From Metopolophium dirhodum (taxonomy: Eukaryota > Arthropoda > Insecta > Hemiptera > Aphididae), in assembly GCF_019925205.1 (NCBI RefSeq), contig NC_083560.1, positions 32,844,270-32,908,269 on the forward strand: a DNA stretch of 64,000 bases, written 5' to 3'. Below are positions 1 to 12,791 of the stretch, piece after piece; the stretch's first letter is position 1, and every line of letters begins with the position of its first letter. Position numbers and translations under genes: made by a program. The notes below the pieces were generated by a model. The model was not told the DNA's origin. It did not search any database and worked only from the letters and a program-made list of their open reading frames with translations.

Positions 1-780
1 TATAGCTATTATAGATGGTATATTGGTACAAACGTCAAGGTAATTAATAATTATAGAGATTTGTGGTAGGTATCCAATTGAGTATTTAGACAAAAAGAGA
101 TCATGTACAAACAATAAATATATTTTACTTCGCCGAAAAATTATTCCGCAGTTGTAAATTAGGAACCAATAGGTATTACACAATTTATTTATATATATAT
201 TATTAATTTATAATAATTTTCCATTGCATATTCTAAAACATCGTTTTACTTTTTTACTGTCGTTGTAAAAATATTGCCACCCCCTAACATAATCCAGGAA
301 GCGCTTTTGCCTGCCCCCCCCCCCCCAACCGCCCTATAAATACGGACCGGGTCTCTTCAACATAAAATGAAACTACAGACCAAATTTCATACATAGCTTC
401 AGCGGTTCCGATTAGGCATTATCCGACATTATTACTACATTTAATTTAATTTATGGTCAGTAGGGTTGCATATACAACTACTAAACATGAATCAATAGTG
501 AGCTTCTAATAGACCCTGCTTAAATATAATTTAGTGGCAAAAAATATTTATGATATTTGCGTAAAATTGTATTCAATACGCAAAAAAAACATGAGGACAT
601 TAAAATGACTTGTAATCGTGTGCAAAGTAAATGAACATTAGTATGTGTAATCGGTCAATATTTCTTAGAAAGGTGCTGAAATAATTCAGTAGGCCCGCAT
701 TATACCACCCGGTAAATCGGTCGTTATTTATATTCGTCGCCAATTAACTTACGAACGCGCAGGAATTGACGGAGATTTTA
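1..780. other. Non-genic AT-rich stretch
   Basis: No coding sequence is supported here. The only marked features are a run of 13 C at 314-326 followed by TATAAATA at 335-342 in an otherwise AT-rich background. The TATA-like motif has no plausible reading frame behind it, so I do not call a promoter. C runs beside short GC-rich words recur in this window at the ends of MITE-like repeats, and this is probably another. Confidence 0.5.
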
Positions 781-810
781 AATTATGAAATTTTTCAATT
801 TAAAATAAGT

Positions 811-1152
811 GGTTTTTAGACAAATAATCTAGACAAAACTGGTGGAATTTGTTTTGATGGATTTTAATTTTGAAAACGGATTATGATTGATTAACAAGTT
901 TACTAGGTTTTGCCAGATGCGATTTTTAATATTCTAATTATTGATAGTGTCATGATGAATACTATAAATAATAAATACAAAAAATAATTTAATATTTTTT
1001 ATTCTTAGACATCACAGCTGAAAAAAATAAATATTCAAAATCGCCTCTGGCATAACCTAGTAAACTTGTTAATCAATCATAATTCGTTTTCAAAAATAAA
1101 ATCCGTCAAACCAAATTCCTCCAATTTTGTTTAGTTTATTTGTCTAAAAGTC
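811..1152. repeat. Long foldback (inverted repeat, about 123-bp arms)
   Basis: The arm at 811-933 is the reverse complement of 1030-1152 with scattered mismatches. Shared words include TTGATTAACAAGTTTACTAG and GAATTTGxTTTGAxGGATTTTA. The loop of about 96 bp is AT-rich and non-coding. A transcript of this stretch could fold into a long hairpin. It may be a foldback or MITE-type transposon, but no clear target duplication was seen at its edges. Confidence 0.8.
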
Positions 1153-3734
1153 ACATTTTTTTTATCGACTGGAGACCCCTTAATGGTAAATATTGGAAGT
1201 GTAGGATAGGTAATTTTGTGGTTTCCATTTGAGTGATATCAAAGAATTGTCTAGCATTGGGTATTTCAAATAAAGGCAATAAGCAGAAATATTGCACTAT
1301 AAAAGTAAGACAACTTTCATTTGTAGATGCAAATCATACGAGTACCTAGGTACCTATTATGTATGCCAATTTATTTGTTTTGTTTTAATGAAAATAAATA
1401 AAATAACAGTAAACAGAAAATATTCAAATATATAAAACTGTATATAACCTAGATAATATACCTACTTATTATTAAATTTTCATTAGCTACATCCAGGTAT
1501 AAATTTAATTAAGTATAAAGTAATTTTAATTTAATAAAAATTATTAGTTCAGAGAATTTTAAATATTTTTAGTTTGGTGTAGGTACCACATCATGTGTAT
1601 TATAGATCAGTCATACAACATTTAAATAAAATAATAACAAATAATTTAGGTACATTTATCAGTATATTTAAGCATTTAGCACCTATTTACTCAAGGCTTA
1701 AAATTATATTAAGTTATATATGTTTACAACATTAGTAAAAAATATTAATTTATTATTTTTCCGTGCTACCTCAACATGGGGGAGGACCTAAAATAAGTAA
1801 TTATTGTTACAATATAACAAAATAGTAAAATATTGCACAGAAAAATAAATAGTAGTTGTATGCTTGTATGTTATGTCAGTAAGTGAAATTACTAATTAAA
1901 CAATATAATATTGGTATAATATGAGTAATATAAGGTTAATACGAATTAAGAATATTAATTAAAATAACTAAAAATGTATTTTATTTTTATAATTTCATTA
2001 TATTACTATCTTCTTTGTAATAAGTAATTGATATATTATTTAACTACTAATTCAAAAGGGGTTTTTTTTTTAATATACAGGGTGTTTATAATAATATATA
2101 TTATACTAACATTTTTTTACAAAATTTATTGCAACCGTTAGTAAATAGTGTTCCGCGAATAATATCCATTATTACAAAATTAGATTTTAAAAACGTTTGT
2201 AGAGTTGTCTCAAATTAATTTTTGATTGAAGTAATTATTGTCACATATATTTTTGTAGAATAAAAGAAATTGTTTCTTCCTTTTTAGCTTTATCAATAAA
2301 AATTTATTGAATAAGATTTTTAATTCAGAAACAGATATAAAGAAATATATATTTGTGATTTTTTTTTTTTTTGAAACATATTGTTTGAAATAATAACAAT
2401 CAAAGCCCTATTCTTTATATTAATTTCCATATAAGATTACACATTTTTTTAGAAAATCATAATAACTTTACAACCTGGTGTAAAAATGTTAGCAACCAAC
2501 AATTTTAATCAAAATATTAAAAATATTGTATCCAAAATGATTTTATGTATTCAATCATTTATGTTAACAAATGACAGAGAATGTCAATGCACTATTTAAT
2601 TCCACTCTAGAAAACTAACAAAATAATTTTAGGGTCTAAATGAGCGATGAATGAATTGATTTTACGAAGATAATAACTCAAATAATTATTAAATATATAA
2701 CCAATATGTCATACCCAAAATAATATTATCCACTATCATTTTTAAATGGGTGATTTCATTCTAAGCTTGTGAAAAAACAAACATTGCAATGACATCCTCT
2801 TAAATGTATATCTTTACTGTTTACTAAATTACTAAGTTTGGATTTTAATTAGGTATTATTTATTTTTATTGATAGACATTAGGTATATTAACTAATATAA
2901 GATATCATTAAAAGTTAAATAATATGTAAAAGCCAAAAATATCATACAAGTATATTGTATAATTACACATATATTTAAAAATTGTATATTAAACTTATAG
3001 ATGTGTGTATCATGAAACAAGTTTGATTTGAATATATATAGTATTTGTATATTTATTTATTCATTTTTATATAGCGGGCATAAGGGCCAAAGGTGCAATT
3101 ATATTTTACATATAATTAAATAATACAATATATGACAACAGAAAGTAACTAAAATTAACAGTTTATATAACTTAAGGAATACAACATTTTGAAGACATAA
3201 TGTAATTAATAATTAACAAAACACACAATAAATATTTACTATCAGCCAGTTATTATTATATAACTTATTTTACAACATTTTGATATACCATATTAGATAT
3301 TCAATTATTTTTGGTATTCAAATTCTAGCTGATATTATGAAGTAAACATTAATAATTAAATCTTATTTATATATGTATAGAATTACATTAGATTGTGCAA
3401 AAACAATTAAATAATATCATGAATTGGATATTTTTATTTAATTTTTTACTTATTTGGAATTAAAAAAATATTTAGAGCATAAAATAATATATTTAATTAT
3501 TTGTGATATTTTATATTTTTATTTTTATTCTAAAAACGCAGACAAATTTTGGAAATTATAATTACAGAAATGCTGCCTTTGAAGGAATAACATTTTTGTA
3601 ACAAATTCATTGTATGAAATATGAATGCATAATTTAAATTAATTAAATATTAATTATATCTACAATATTATAATATAGAAAGGAATCAAAATGTATTCAA
3701 AATTTTAAATATAAATAGCCAAAATAAATGGAAA
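1153..3734. other. Non-genic AT-rich stretch with possible LINE 3' tail
   Basis: I see no supported gene. Around 3050-3095, read on the minus strand, a GGCCCTTATGCCCGCTATAT word is followed by ATAAA-type repeats. This resembles the 3' ends of Jockey-like non-LTR elements, but no coding sequence is attached and the assignment is weak. The rest is AT-rich sequence with short homopolymers. Confidence 0.35.
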
Positions 3735-5450
3735 CTAATTAGTGTCGTTCGAAAAAATTGGATATGCATTATTTATCCAGTTTGTACGCCAATCTACTGC
3801 CCGGAAATTATCAATTTCTTAGCAAAATCTATTTTGTTTCTCGCAGATCTCTGAAGGGAAGGCTTTAAACCATGTCATAATGTGCAATGAAAGCTGATTT
3901 TCATTTGAGAATACAAGACCATTTTCATTGTGTTGAACCAATTAATTTAAGCTGGAAGAAATAAATGTTTCTTTAAATCTTAAAAAAATTTATCAAATTA
4001 ATTATAGCAAAACTTGAATTCTGTATCTATTAAATAATTATTACCATTTGAAATCATATGCACTGACAGGTAAGCCAACACCGTACGTATCAATCACTTT
4101 CATGGGCAAGTCTAAACCGCTCAAGGAGGCATGTAAGCACACATCGAGATCAGCACACGCTGAAATTATTCAATAAATATATTATAAAAAAAATTATTTA
4201 TTTTATTTAAATAATCCTGTAATTTTAGGTAAAATAAGTGGATAGACATTATTTTCAAGTCAAGGGGTAATAATTGAAACTTTTTTCCACTTCAATTTAA
4301 AAATCTTATGTTGATAGTGATACTTTAATGGGCCTTTCCCGGTGATAACACAAATGAGTTTTGTGTAGATAACATCACTTTCATCGTATTCTGAAACAAT
4401 AAATGTACATTATATTGTGGTAACCAAGTTATCTCTTAAAATAAATAGAGATTTAAACATACACATAACAAAATATTCTTCAACAATTACCCAGAATTAC
4501 TTCCATAGTACAAGATAAAGTTAAGAATAACAAATAGATTTAAACATAGTGATCCATTCAATTGATTATAACAAATCAGTTATTTATGTAGGTAATTGTG
4601 TGTATACTTTGTAGAGCTCTCAATTGAAAATGAAAAATCTTCATCTGGGGTCTAGCTAGTACTGGACACAAGTAGACTAGGCCGGTCAGGTTTTAATTGC
4701 ACTTTTTCAGATTCTGATAGCTTAGTAAAATCATTTAAATTCATTTTTTCTAGTTAATTATGTTTTTCAGATAATGTGATTGTTTTAACCTGGCAATCAT
4801 ACATGGGTTGTAGCTCTAAAATTGGTACATAACATAGATATTTTGTTGACAATTTAAAAAAAAAAAATGTTAAGACAAATAAAAAACTTACTCATTATGG
4901 CCCAAAACAATGTCAGTGTTTGCTATACAACTTTGAAGAGGAATGCTATCGTCCTTGGAATATCTGTGGAATAAAAACAGAACATTAGTTGCGTCGCCAA
5001 TCAAATGTGACTTACACCGAAATAAGTTACTCGTCAATGAACACGCAAGGGGTGAGGTGGTAAATGACGATAGACGTGATCAAGTTTAATCAATTTATTC
5101 GCAAAAGAAGTTAATAACTAATCGACTACCTATCGAAAATTGGAATATTTATCCCGGTATATGGCGAGCACCAAACGACATCGATTAAATTTTAGACGTG
5201 GATACTCACATTTGTCGAACGGAAACGGTTTCGGGACACCAATAATCGTGGCGTTTTCTTTCAGGTCGTCCAGCACGGGGCTGTCCGTGTACCCGACGAT
5301 GTCGGCGTCGAAACATTGGCGGATCAAAGACTGCGCATGATACTGCATTCTTGGACTCCGTCCTATGTCGCTCAAGACCACTACGCAGACGCTCTTCTTT
5401 CCCATTTTCACTGTATACGGTGGAATCGTAAGCGGTTGCGACAATTGCAT
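3735..5450 (-). pseudogene. ALG1-like beta-1,4-mannosyltransferase, unprocessed pseudogene
   Basis: ALG1 adds the first mannose to the dolichol-linked chitobiose at the ER membrane in N-glycan synthesis. Exon-like blocks on the minus strand are: 5210-5450 (N-terminus with GRSPRMQYHAQSL), 4892-4963 (KVV.QTLTLFWAIM), about 4610-4760 (RPSLLVSSTS.TPDEDF), about 4230-4387 (LICVITGKGPL), 4045-4160 (SGLDLPMKVIDTYG) and 3735-3951 (HNENGLVF, to the final TAG). Several retain GT/AG edges, so the copy arose by DNA duplication, not retroposition. Five in-frame stops lie at 4923-4925, 4652-4654, 4260-4262, 3942-3944 and 3819-3821. Three replace residues that are Trp, Glu and probably Gln by family alignment. 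The exons for the middle of the protein (the lumen/cytosol hinge and conserved WHNYGYS region) are absent, and the donor after the 4.25-kb block is lost. Exon 1 alone is clean; either Met at 5450 or at 5405 could start it. Family assignment is confident, and so is loss of function. Confidence 0.88.
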
Positions 5451-6409
5451 GTCCGGCGATCGAAGCCGTATGATTTGTACGTCGTTTTTTACTTAGTAGC
5501 CAGGACTTTGGTGTCTTGCGGATTGCAGCGATCAAATTGAATGGTACATAGAGTAATCATTAGGTAAATTAAGTTAAAGTACCTATATTAAAATATATTT
5601 CAAAGCATTAGGAGCAATGGACAATGGTTCGAACTTCAGTTATCACTCATCGTTACGAGTCCACGAATCACGATAACGATCACGATAACGATTATACGTG
5701 GTGTCTCGGACGTTGTATAATACGTTTCGAATAATCGCATTCGATTTTCGTTCTTCTATGGTTGTAGCCAAGGGCGCCTATGACCTATTGTTAATTGAGT
5801 AATGTTTTTGTGCAGACAGCAGACAACATATTATTAATTAATTATTTAAAAACATTACTATCTAAAACATAGACATATAAATATAATTATAATATAAATA
5901 TCCTACGCATTTATACATCTATGGTCTGCACTTTGCAGTTAGGCGTAACAGTATAGCTCTGCATTAATCATGCATATTTGACCTTTTTATTATTATTATT
6001 ATTATTATTTAACTATGTTAATGTTCTATAACTATGTTTTCATCGTTAATGACCCCAGATTGTAATTTTTACCAGTATGTTTATCAATTAGACACTATAT
6101 TTACAAATCAATTTCCTACTTTAGCACCATTGTACACAATTCCCTTGTGAATATTTGTTAAACTTATTTATAAGATTTAGAATTTATACTACGTTAACCA
6201 GAACCAACCAAATATTTCAAATACCTCGCAGAAAAAAATAGAAAATTGCAAATTTTATGTAATTTATAAATATTGTTATGTATATATTTTTTATTTGTTA
6301 ATGTAGTTAGTAATTTTGCATAAGAACATGGTCTGTAAATAAAATAATGTAAAAAGTACTGTTATTAACTGGTTAAAATTTGTTGTTATATTATTTCGTT
6401 ATCTAGTTT
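5451..6409. other. Intergenic stretch, no gene seen
   Basis: This holds the upstream flank of the ALG1-like copy, including ATCACGATAACG repeated in tandem near 5668-5690. The remainder is AT-rich sequence with an ATT trinucleotide run near 5989-6009. No supported reading frame was found on either strand. Confidence 0.5.
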
Positions 6410-7511
6410 GCAAAACTGGACAGTAACTAGTATAAAAAGTTAAAAGTTAAGTTAATAGTTACTTTTTTTGATAACTTTTAACTTAACTAAAAAAAAATAA
6501 AATGTAGAAAATAACTTAGTTATTACCTAACTAAGTTATTTCTTTTTATACATAATCGTAACTCAACTTAGTTATTTTGTTAAAATTAAAGTTATTTGTA
6601 AAAAGTTATTTACAAACATTTTCTTATTATGATTTATGAACTGTATATTATTTCCATTGATATTTCTGAGAACCGCCAGGATTAATTAAGTAATTTTGTC
6701 ATTTTGAACTCTTCTATTAGTTTTAATAGTTTGATTGCTACTTTTAATAACCTGATGAGATTAGGACTGTAAACATATTTTTGAAGTAACATTTTAATAT
6801 TTTATATTTTAATGTGAACTGCAAATATTTTCTTTTTTATATCAATGTTTTAAACATTTTCCTTCAAATTCAAAAAAGAAACATTTAGATTAGACAAAAT
6901 TTAAAACTGAAAATAATTATTAATTTCACAAGTTTGCTTTATAGCAGAACTAGCAGCAGTAGATTAATTTATATTTTTTGAGTAGAATATGATTAAATAG
7001 GTACTGTATTATACTATATTCTATTCTATATTTCTATTGTATTTTAATGGAAACAAATGGAAAAAAATCATATTTCAAAATTCAACTACTATTTAATTGT
7101 TTTTAATAAATAAATACTAATATTTAAATTATACTGAATTATACTAAATTATAATTTTGATCTGTATGTAAGGTACAGCTATAACAATAATCTAAAACAG
7201 TTGTATAATTATTTATAAAATAATATAGTCTGTGCATTTGTTATTAATTTGTTTTACTTAATACCAAAACTAGTTATTTTCCTACGATGAGATAAAAAAA
7301 ATGTTTTTGAGTAAGTTAAAGGTATTTTAAAAAAAAGTAACTTAACTTTTAACTTAACTTAGTTATTATTTTCATGAAAATTTGTAACTTAACTTAGTTA
7401 CTCAAATTCAGTAACTTTTTAAAACTAACTTTAACTTAGCTTAGTTATTTTTATTTTATGATAACTTAACTTTAACTAGTTAAAAAAATTGGTTGACTTG
7501 CCCAGCTTTGC
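6410..7511. mobile_element. TIR element with GCAAARCTGG termini and TTAGTTA-type subterminal repeats
   Basis: The left end GCAAAACTGGACA at 6410 is the inverted counterpart of TGCCCAGCTTTGC ending at 7511. Next to each end lie many degenerate copies of AACTTAACTTAGTTA, on one strand at 6430-6610 and the inverted form at 7310-7490. The 1.1-kb interior is AT-rich with no transposase frame, so it is non-autonomous. Six flanking bases (TAGTTT left, TACTTT right) might be a degenerate target duplication. Superfamily not determined. Confidence 0.6.
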
Positions 7512-8289
7512 TACTTTGTATATTTTGTATTTAAGTAAATTGTAATTCTCTACCTTCAACCATAGAACATTATGGAACATTAATATTCTAAGCTTTAACA
7601 CAAGCTTGTTTTATACCTTTATAGAAGGTAGATAATTAATTGTATATATTAAATAATAAGTACTTATAGGTACACTAATAAATTAATATCTGAAAAAAAC
7701 TACTTATAATATTATTAAATAAATATCTTAAAAAATATACCATCCGTGATCCGTCCATCCATTATATATTCATATCGTACAAAATTAAAAAATAAAAAAC
7801 AAAAAAAATTGACGTAATAATATTATAATTTATATTTTATAATACTTTTGTCGCACAATTATCAACAAGGATGACTTGTCGCACAATTATCAACAATAAT
7901 GATGTTGTAAGCTTGGCGGTAAGATAAGAAGTTACGAACAATTTCAATGTACATGAACAATTCTAGACTCATTAACATTGGCCGCCCGAGAGTGTCGCTT
8001 CCATAATATTCTATGCTGAAGGTTCACGGTTCTGTGTTTAGACGCCATGTTCATGATAACTACTATCTAGTATATTATATATTATCATGATGACTGCGTT
8101 GTTCATTATATTCTATAGTTCTACTCAGTTTTAAAATTGTTTTCTCCGTGTGCTACTAGGGTCAGTGATCAACAATATTTGTAAGCTGCTCACCCAATAT
8201 TCATGGTTTTACATTGGTATTTGTACATTTTGTTGAATAATTTATAGTCTTGGTTTCTATTGGTGATTACAATATTATACGTTACAATA
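7512..8289. other. Upstream region of the 8.3-kb gene
   Basis: No gene is seen. A 27-bp word at 7990-8016 (starting GAGTGTCGCTTCC) recurs with one mismatch at 13750-13776 beside the hAT copy, so part of this stretch is an interspersed repeat. The last 150 bases before the ATG at 8290 could hold a promoter or 5' UTR, but no motif decides this. Confidence 0.4.
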
Positions 8290-9959
8290 ATGGATCGAAC
8301 TGTTCCAGACAATACAGCTCAAGAAAAAAGGCAACATCTAGAATTATTAAAAGGGTATATTGTTAATAACACGGTTTACTTTGTTTTATTTTTGTGTTTG
8401 TAATCATTATTCATAATTTTTAGGTCTGATTTAATATTACAATATTCTTCCAGGCATACCCTTTGATTTATAATGCCTCCGTTCTTTACACTTACCTAAC
8501 TTTTATTTAAATTTATTTAATATAATTTTTTTATAAATTAACAGAATATGGTACTGACATTATGGATAGAGCTAAATTAGCGGAAATATATTTAAAGTCT
8601 AGAAGAATCGCAGATCATGATTCAGAACTTAAGATTGACTTGGATCCAATAGACTATAATTTACTAATGGATAATGATGATGAAAAACTTTTGGAAGAAG
8701 ATGTCTTAGCTTCACAAGATTCTGAAAGGTATAATTTAACATTTACATTTTATTTATAATTTATATTACCTTACCAAAAACAAAATCAGTAATTTGTTTT
8801 GTATGTAACAGTAGTGTATATGATACTACCTATACTCTGTTCTCCGAGAAAACACACTGATTCTACGCTGCTCGCTCGGCAAGGTTCTATTTCTCCCTCC
8901 AAGATGCCTGGTCGTCGCGACGACAATAGGCGTCCGATTCCGTTGCTAGCGACTTCTGTCGGCAGTCGTTTCCTGCCACCGGCAGCTATGGGTGGGTGAT
9001 GTGAGAGGATGCGCAGAACAAACCGATATTCATCGGGCCGCGGCGTTTTCTCTCGGCGAACAGAGTATAGGTATAATGTCAATTTATAATAATGTCAAAA
9101 TTATTAGTTAAAAAATTTGATATTAATTAAGGATTGAAGTTTTTGAGTAACATTTAATGTATTTGAATATGAATTATATTTATCCTTCACAAATTTAGAG
9201 AAAAGCTGTTACGACAATATTATAAAGAAGAAGCAGCTAAAGCTATGGAAGCAATTAAAATTGAAATGCAAGGTAATTATTAAATGATTTAAGAGGATGC
9301 TACACCCTTATATGCTTATATGTTGTCTCCGTCTTACAAATGTACAACATAGCAAAAACTGTGTTGCTCGGGATTGAAACACTCAGGCTGTAGTGATAGT
9401 TAAGATTTCAAGTTAATGTATAATATAGTTAAGAACATATTCTGTGAAATAACGTTTTAATTTTATTGATATCACTTATACAAAAAAAGTTCTTATCGTT
9501 TCAAAATCCATTATTTTTGTGTTTTTCAAACTTGAATAACTTTTTTTCTTAGTTCCGATATCAAAAAAATAAAAACAATATTTCATAGCCTAAGTTCTTC
9601 TGTGTATGTGGTAAAAATTTCATTCCTAAATTATGACTTAAGCTTTCTCGGTTCTTTCCATCGCAAAGCAGTTTTTGCTATGTATTACATGCAGGTTTAG
9701 AGTCCTGTTAAAATGAAATGCTTTGGTAAAAATAATTGTATAGTTTACTGAGCATTAATTTATACTTCATTTTGCCCAATTTTAATAAGCAAAAATAAAT
9801 AGAATAATTTACCATAAAACAAAAAAATATAATTTTGGATGAATACTATAACTTACCTTTGTGTATATATAAATTAAAACTTACATAGAGGATAAACAAG
9901 AATTTCTTATTGATAACAGAACATTAAATTTTTAGTTTGTCAATTGGCCGTGCTCAGTG

Positions 9960-9993
<34 letters not shown>

Positions 9994-11908
9994 TAACTGA
10001 ATATTTAATATTTCTTTGGATTTAATTGTACATTTAAAATATATTTGTTCAACAATAAGCTAACTGTTTCAAATAGAAAGGGAGTGTAAAATCATTACAA
10101 TTTTACACTTAAAAAAGTACTAAAATGTGTGCATGTACTTATAAATGGTTAATATACTTATGATTAAAAATTTATATAAAAATAAGGAATGAAGATTAGT
10201 CTGCTTGAATCTGGGTTTTTTCTTAATTGACCCGAGTCCTAATTGTCAGTAATCACATTCTTTTTTAAAATTAATTATTATATTTTTTTTACATCTATTT
10301 TTAATATTTTTCCAGCTGCAAAAGAAAGCGAAGAGAAAATGGCATCTAAAAATAAAGCAGGCAGTGATGACAATGATAATAATGAGTCTAAAAAAGGTAA
10401 TGAAATCTTAAATCTATTTAAACTTTTATATATTTTGAAGACTGGTTATGCATGCATCACATTCTAACATAACTATGTATGATTTTTTATACACTTGCTA
10501 AGAGAAGTGGTTTAAATTTTAAAAGTAACACACAGCAGTACAGCACCACTAAACTCATAAATACGTTTAAAATTAAACAATACTCGCACATTAAAAATGT
10601 AATTTGTCAGTAGTTTTGATAACATTTTAAAACAACAAGGGTTAGTGGACATCTATTTAAAAAAAAAATCTATCAATTTATTTTGATAGAATCAACTTTA
10701 CTCAGATTTGTTTTTAAAACTATATAATTTCAATTATTTATATGAAAATTTAAGTCACTTACTAGTGACTGATTAAGGGTTAGTAACTGATTTATATTAC
10801 TTAGAGTTGCCACAATTTATTTTACTTAAACCGTGACAAACATTTTGTATATTATAATATTTATGACAAATGTATACCACTCCTCCTCGATCAACCATTT
10901 TTAACACATTATTTTTTCATTACTAGAATACTACTCACAATGGTCATTGGTCAGCACTCTACAACATAAGTTTGTACTGCAAAAACTAGTTAACGTTACA
11001 AATCGAAATGAATAACCAACAAAATTGTTAATTAACGATAATTGATTACAAAAATTGTAGTGAGGGAGTAGGAAAACAAAGAAAATATTCAATAATAATT
11101 GTTACCACTTAGCCAGAAAATCAATTTTAAAATAGATTTTGTCAGTCAATAAAATATTCATTATTATTTATCAAAAAAATATAATATTTCTACTAGAAAT
11201 GTTCAGTAAAAGACAAAATGACAAAATGGTAATATAAATTACTGAAGTTTGATACCTGGTCTATGGGCTGTCCCGAAACATTATGTTATCTGAACAACTG
11301 GATGCTATATTCAAAACCGAGACGTATGGCAACTCTAATCTCACTATAAATTTCTAGATTTCAAATAGGTCACCAACTAGTAGTTAAAAATATAGTACTT
11401 ACAAATATATCCTGATTTAACCTCCCCTGACTCCTGACAATATTTTCTCTCTTTAAATTATTCGATAAATAGGAGATAAATAATATACAAATAGTTTATA
11501 TTATCAATCATCTATTTAACTACTATTATTATTATTTATTATAATTAAATAATAACATTTTAATAAAACATTAAATTGTTTTATTATTCATGAATTTTTA
11601 ATAAATGATTACATAATTCATTTTTTTCTTATATTACAGGTGATTTTAAAAAGAACAATTTAGACAGCAATGTTTCTGATGATGATAAAGAACGTGTAGC
11701 TACAGCTAACAATAAACGTGGTAACAGTGATACAGTTGATAGTGACAAAGAAGATTATATCAAGGGCAAAGAATCATCTCAATTTGAATTTGATTTCAAT
11801 TATGAAAGTGCTCTTTCTGAAGCCACTAAAAGACGTAGAGCGAGAGCTTTAGAAAATAATGATGAAGAAGAATATTTCTCACTAAAATGTTTAAAAATAA
11901 TTTTATAA
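8290..11908 (+). CDS. Five-exon gene for a small charged protein of unknown function
   Basis: I do not recognise the product. Exons fit at 8290-8354, 8545-8728, 9199-9272, 10316-10396 and 11640-11908, each intron with GT-AG edges and compatible phases except the first. The predicted protein is about 223 residues. It starts MDRTVPDNTAQEKRQ, then has a helical region (MDRAKLAEIYLKSRRIADHD), an acidic stretch, a Lys/Glu-rich probable coiled coil (EKLLRQYYKEEAAKAMEAIK), a Ser/Asp/Asn-rich low-complexity part, and a basic end with EATKRRRARALEN. No signal peptide or membrane segment is visible; a nuclear or cytosolic role is only a guess. At the end of exon 1 the sequence reads AAAAGGGTATAT. With GT at 8355 the exon is one base too long to stay in frame with exon 2, whereas one G fewer would give a standard AG/GTATAT donor and KEYGTDIMDR across the junction. 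So there is one extra G, or translation starts at the Met at 8562. Intron 2 holds a MITE and intron 4 a TIR element. Confidence 0.6.
8829..9071. mobile_element. MITE with TA target duplication, inside intron 2 of the 8.3-kb gene
   Basis: The ends are inverted: CCTATACTCTGTTCTCCGAG on the left against the complement of CTCGGCGAACAGAGTATAGG on the right, one base different. A TA dinucleotide flanks each side, as for Tc1/mariner-type elements. The 243-bp body is GC-richer than its surroundings and has no supported frame. Confidence 0.75.
9960..9986. repeat. (CT)n microsatellite
   Basis: About 13 CT units in intron 3 of the 8.3-kb gene, followed by two ATCT units. Confidence 0.9.
10801..11338. 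mobile_element. TIR element, TTAGAGTTGCCA ends (copy 1)
   Basis: TTAGAGTTGCCA at 10801-10812 is exactly inverted at 11327-11338. The 538-bp interior is AT-rich and non-coding. A diverged relative lies at 41027-41605, sharing an internal block (TCAAAAAAATATAATATTTC here, TCAAAACAATATTATTTCTC there) and the stretch before the right end (ATATTCAAAACCG). The element lies in intron 4 of the 8.3-kb gene. Confidence 0.65.
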
Positions 11909-12273
11909 AAAATTTATATTAATTTCATATTTGATATTATAAGATTATTGAATATTTATGTTATCTATTTAACTATACATCCCACAAAACATACCAATAA
12001 TCATTGTTCGGAACGTTCACTATAATATTGAATTTGTTCACATTCTGTGCTTAAAAAAGGAACTCATTCAAGTTGACATTCATTAATTTTCAATTTTATT
12101 TTTAAATACTAATACAACATTGTGGTAATCATAATATTATTGTTGTTTTATGTCGAGCCGGGAACACTAGAATTGCACTATTTTATTTTTATTATTCCTA
12201 ATCAAATAAATATAATAGTAATATAATATTAGAAAAATTGTATTATATAACATAATTATTCAATATTTATTAG
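11909..12273. other. 3' flank of the 8.3-kb gene
   Basis: AT-rich sequence after the stop codon. AATAAA-like words are frequent, so no single polyadenylation signal can be chosen. No other feature is seen. Confidence 0.4.
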
Positions 12274-12451
12274 TCTATATATATATATATAAATTAATGT
12301 ATGGCTTTGTGTGTGTCCATATATCCATGGCAACCATTTATTATTTTGAGATTTCTGATGGCATTTTTCGTATATAAATGGTGGCATATGTGAAACACAT
12401 TATTCATATAGAGTTGGCATTTTTTATGGGCAACGAAGTGCACGGATTCAG
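12274..12451 (+). mobile_element. Degenerate non-autonomous Helitron-like element
   Basis: It begins TCTATATATATATATATAAA, the form of many insect Helitron 5' ends. It ends with GGGCAACGAAGTGCACGG.TTCAG, the same tail seen at 17500-17524 and 52800-52824, where it is followed by CTAG. Here the terminal CTAG is degraded. A second tail-like fragment (GGGCAACAAAGTGCACGGGG) lies at 12618-12637. There is no coding capacity. Confidence 0.5.
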
Positions 12452-12791
12452 TTATTATTATATTTATAGATAGATTATACCTCTGGGTAGAAAATAGGCT
12501 TATTTAAAAAAGGAGAGGACCAACCCATCCAACCCCGGGAGGTGCTAAAACCGTGATTTTGTTTTTAAATATTTGTCATGGGTTTTGAAGCTATTATAAT
12601 AATTATTATTGATTGTTGGGCAACAAAGTGCACGGGGTCAGTAAATACATTTGAATGTCTTAGAAATCGTTCAAATTCATTAAATATAATATAAACGTCG
12701 TTCACATTCTAGTTTCAAAAAATACAGGGGATGCTCACGTATCGTTAACCAAAATATATGAACATGAACTCGTGACTGTGCGTTCATCAGT

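Noticed and set aside
335..342. TATAAATA after a C run, looking like a core promoter
   Set aside because: No reading frame or exon follows, and C runs of this kind mark repeat ends elsewhere in the window.
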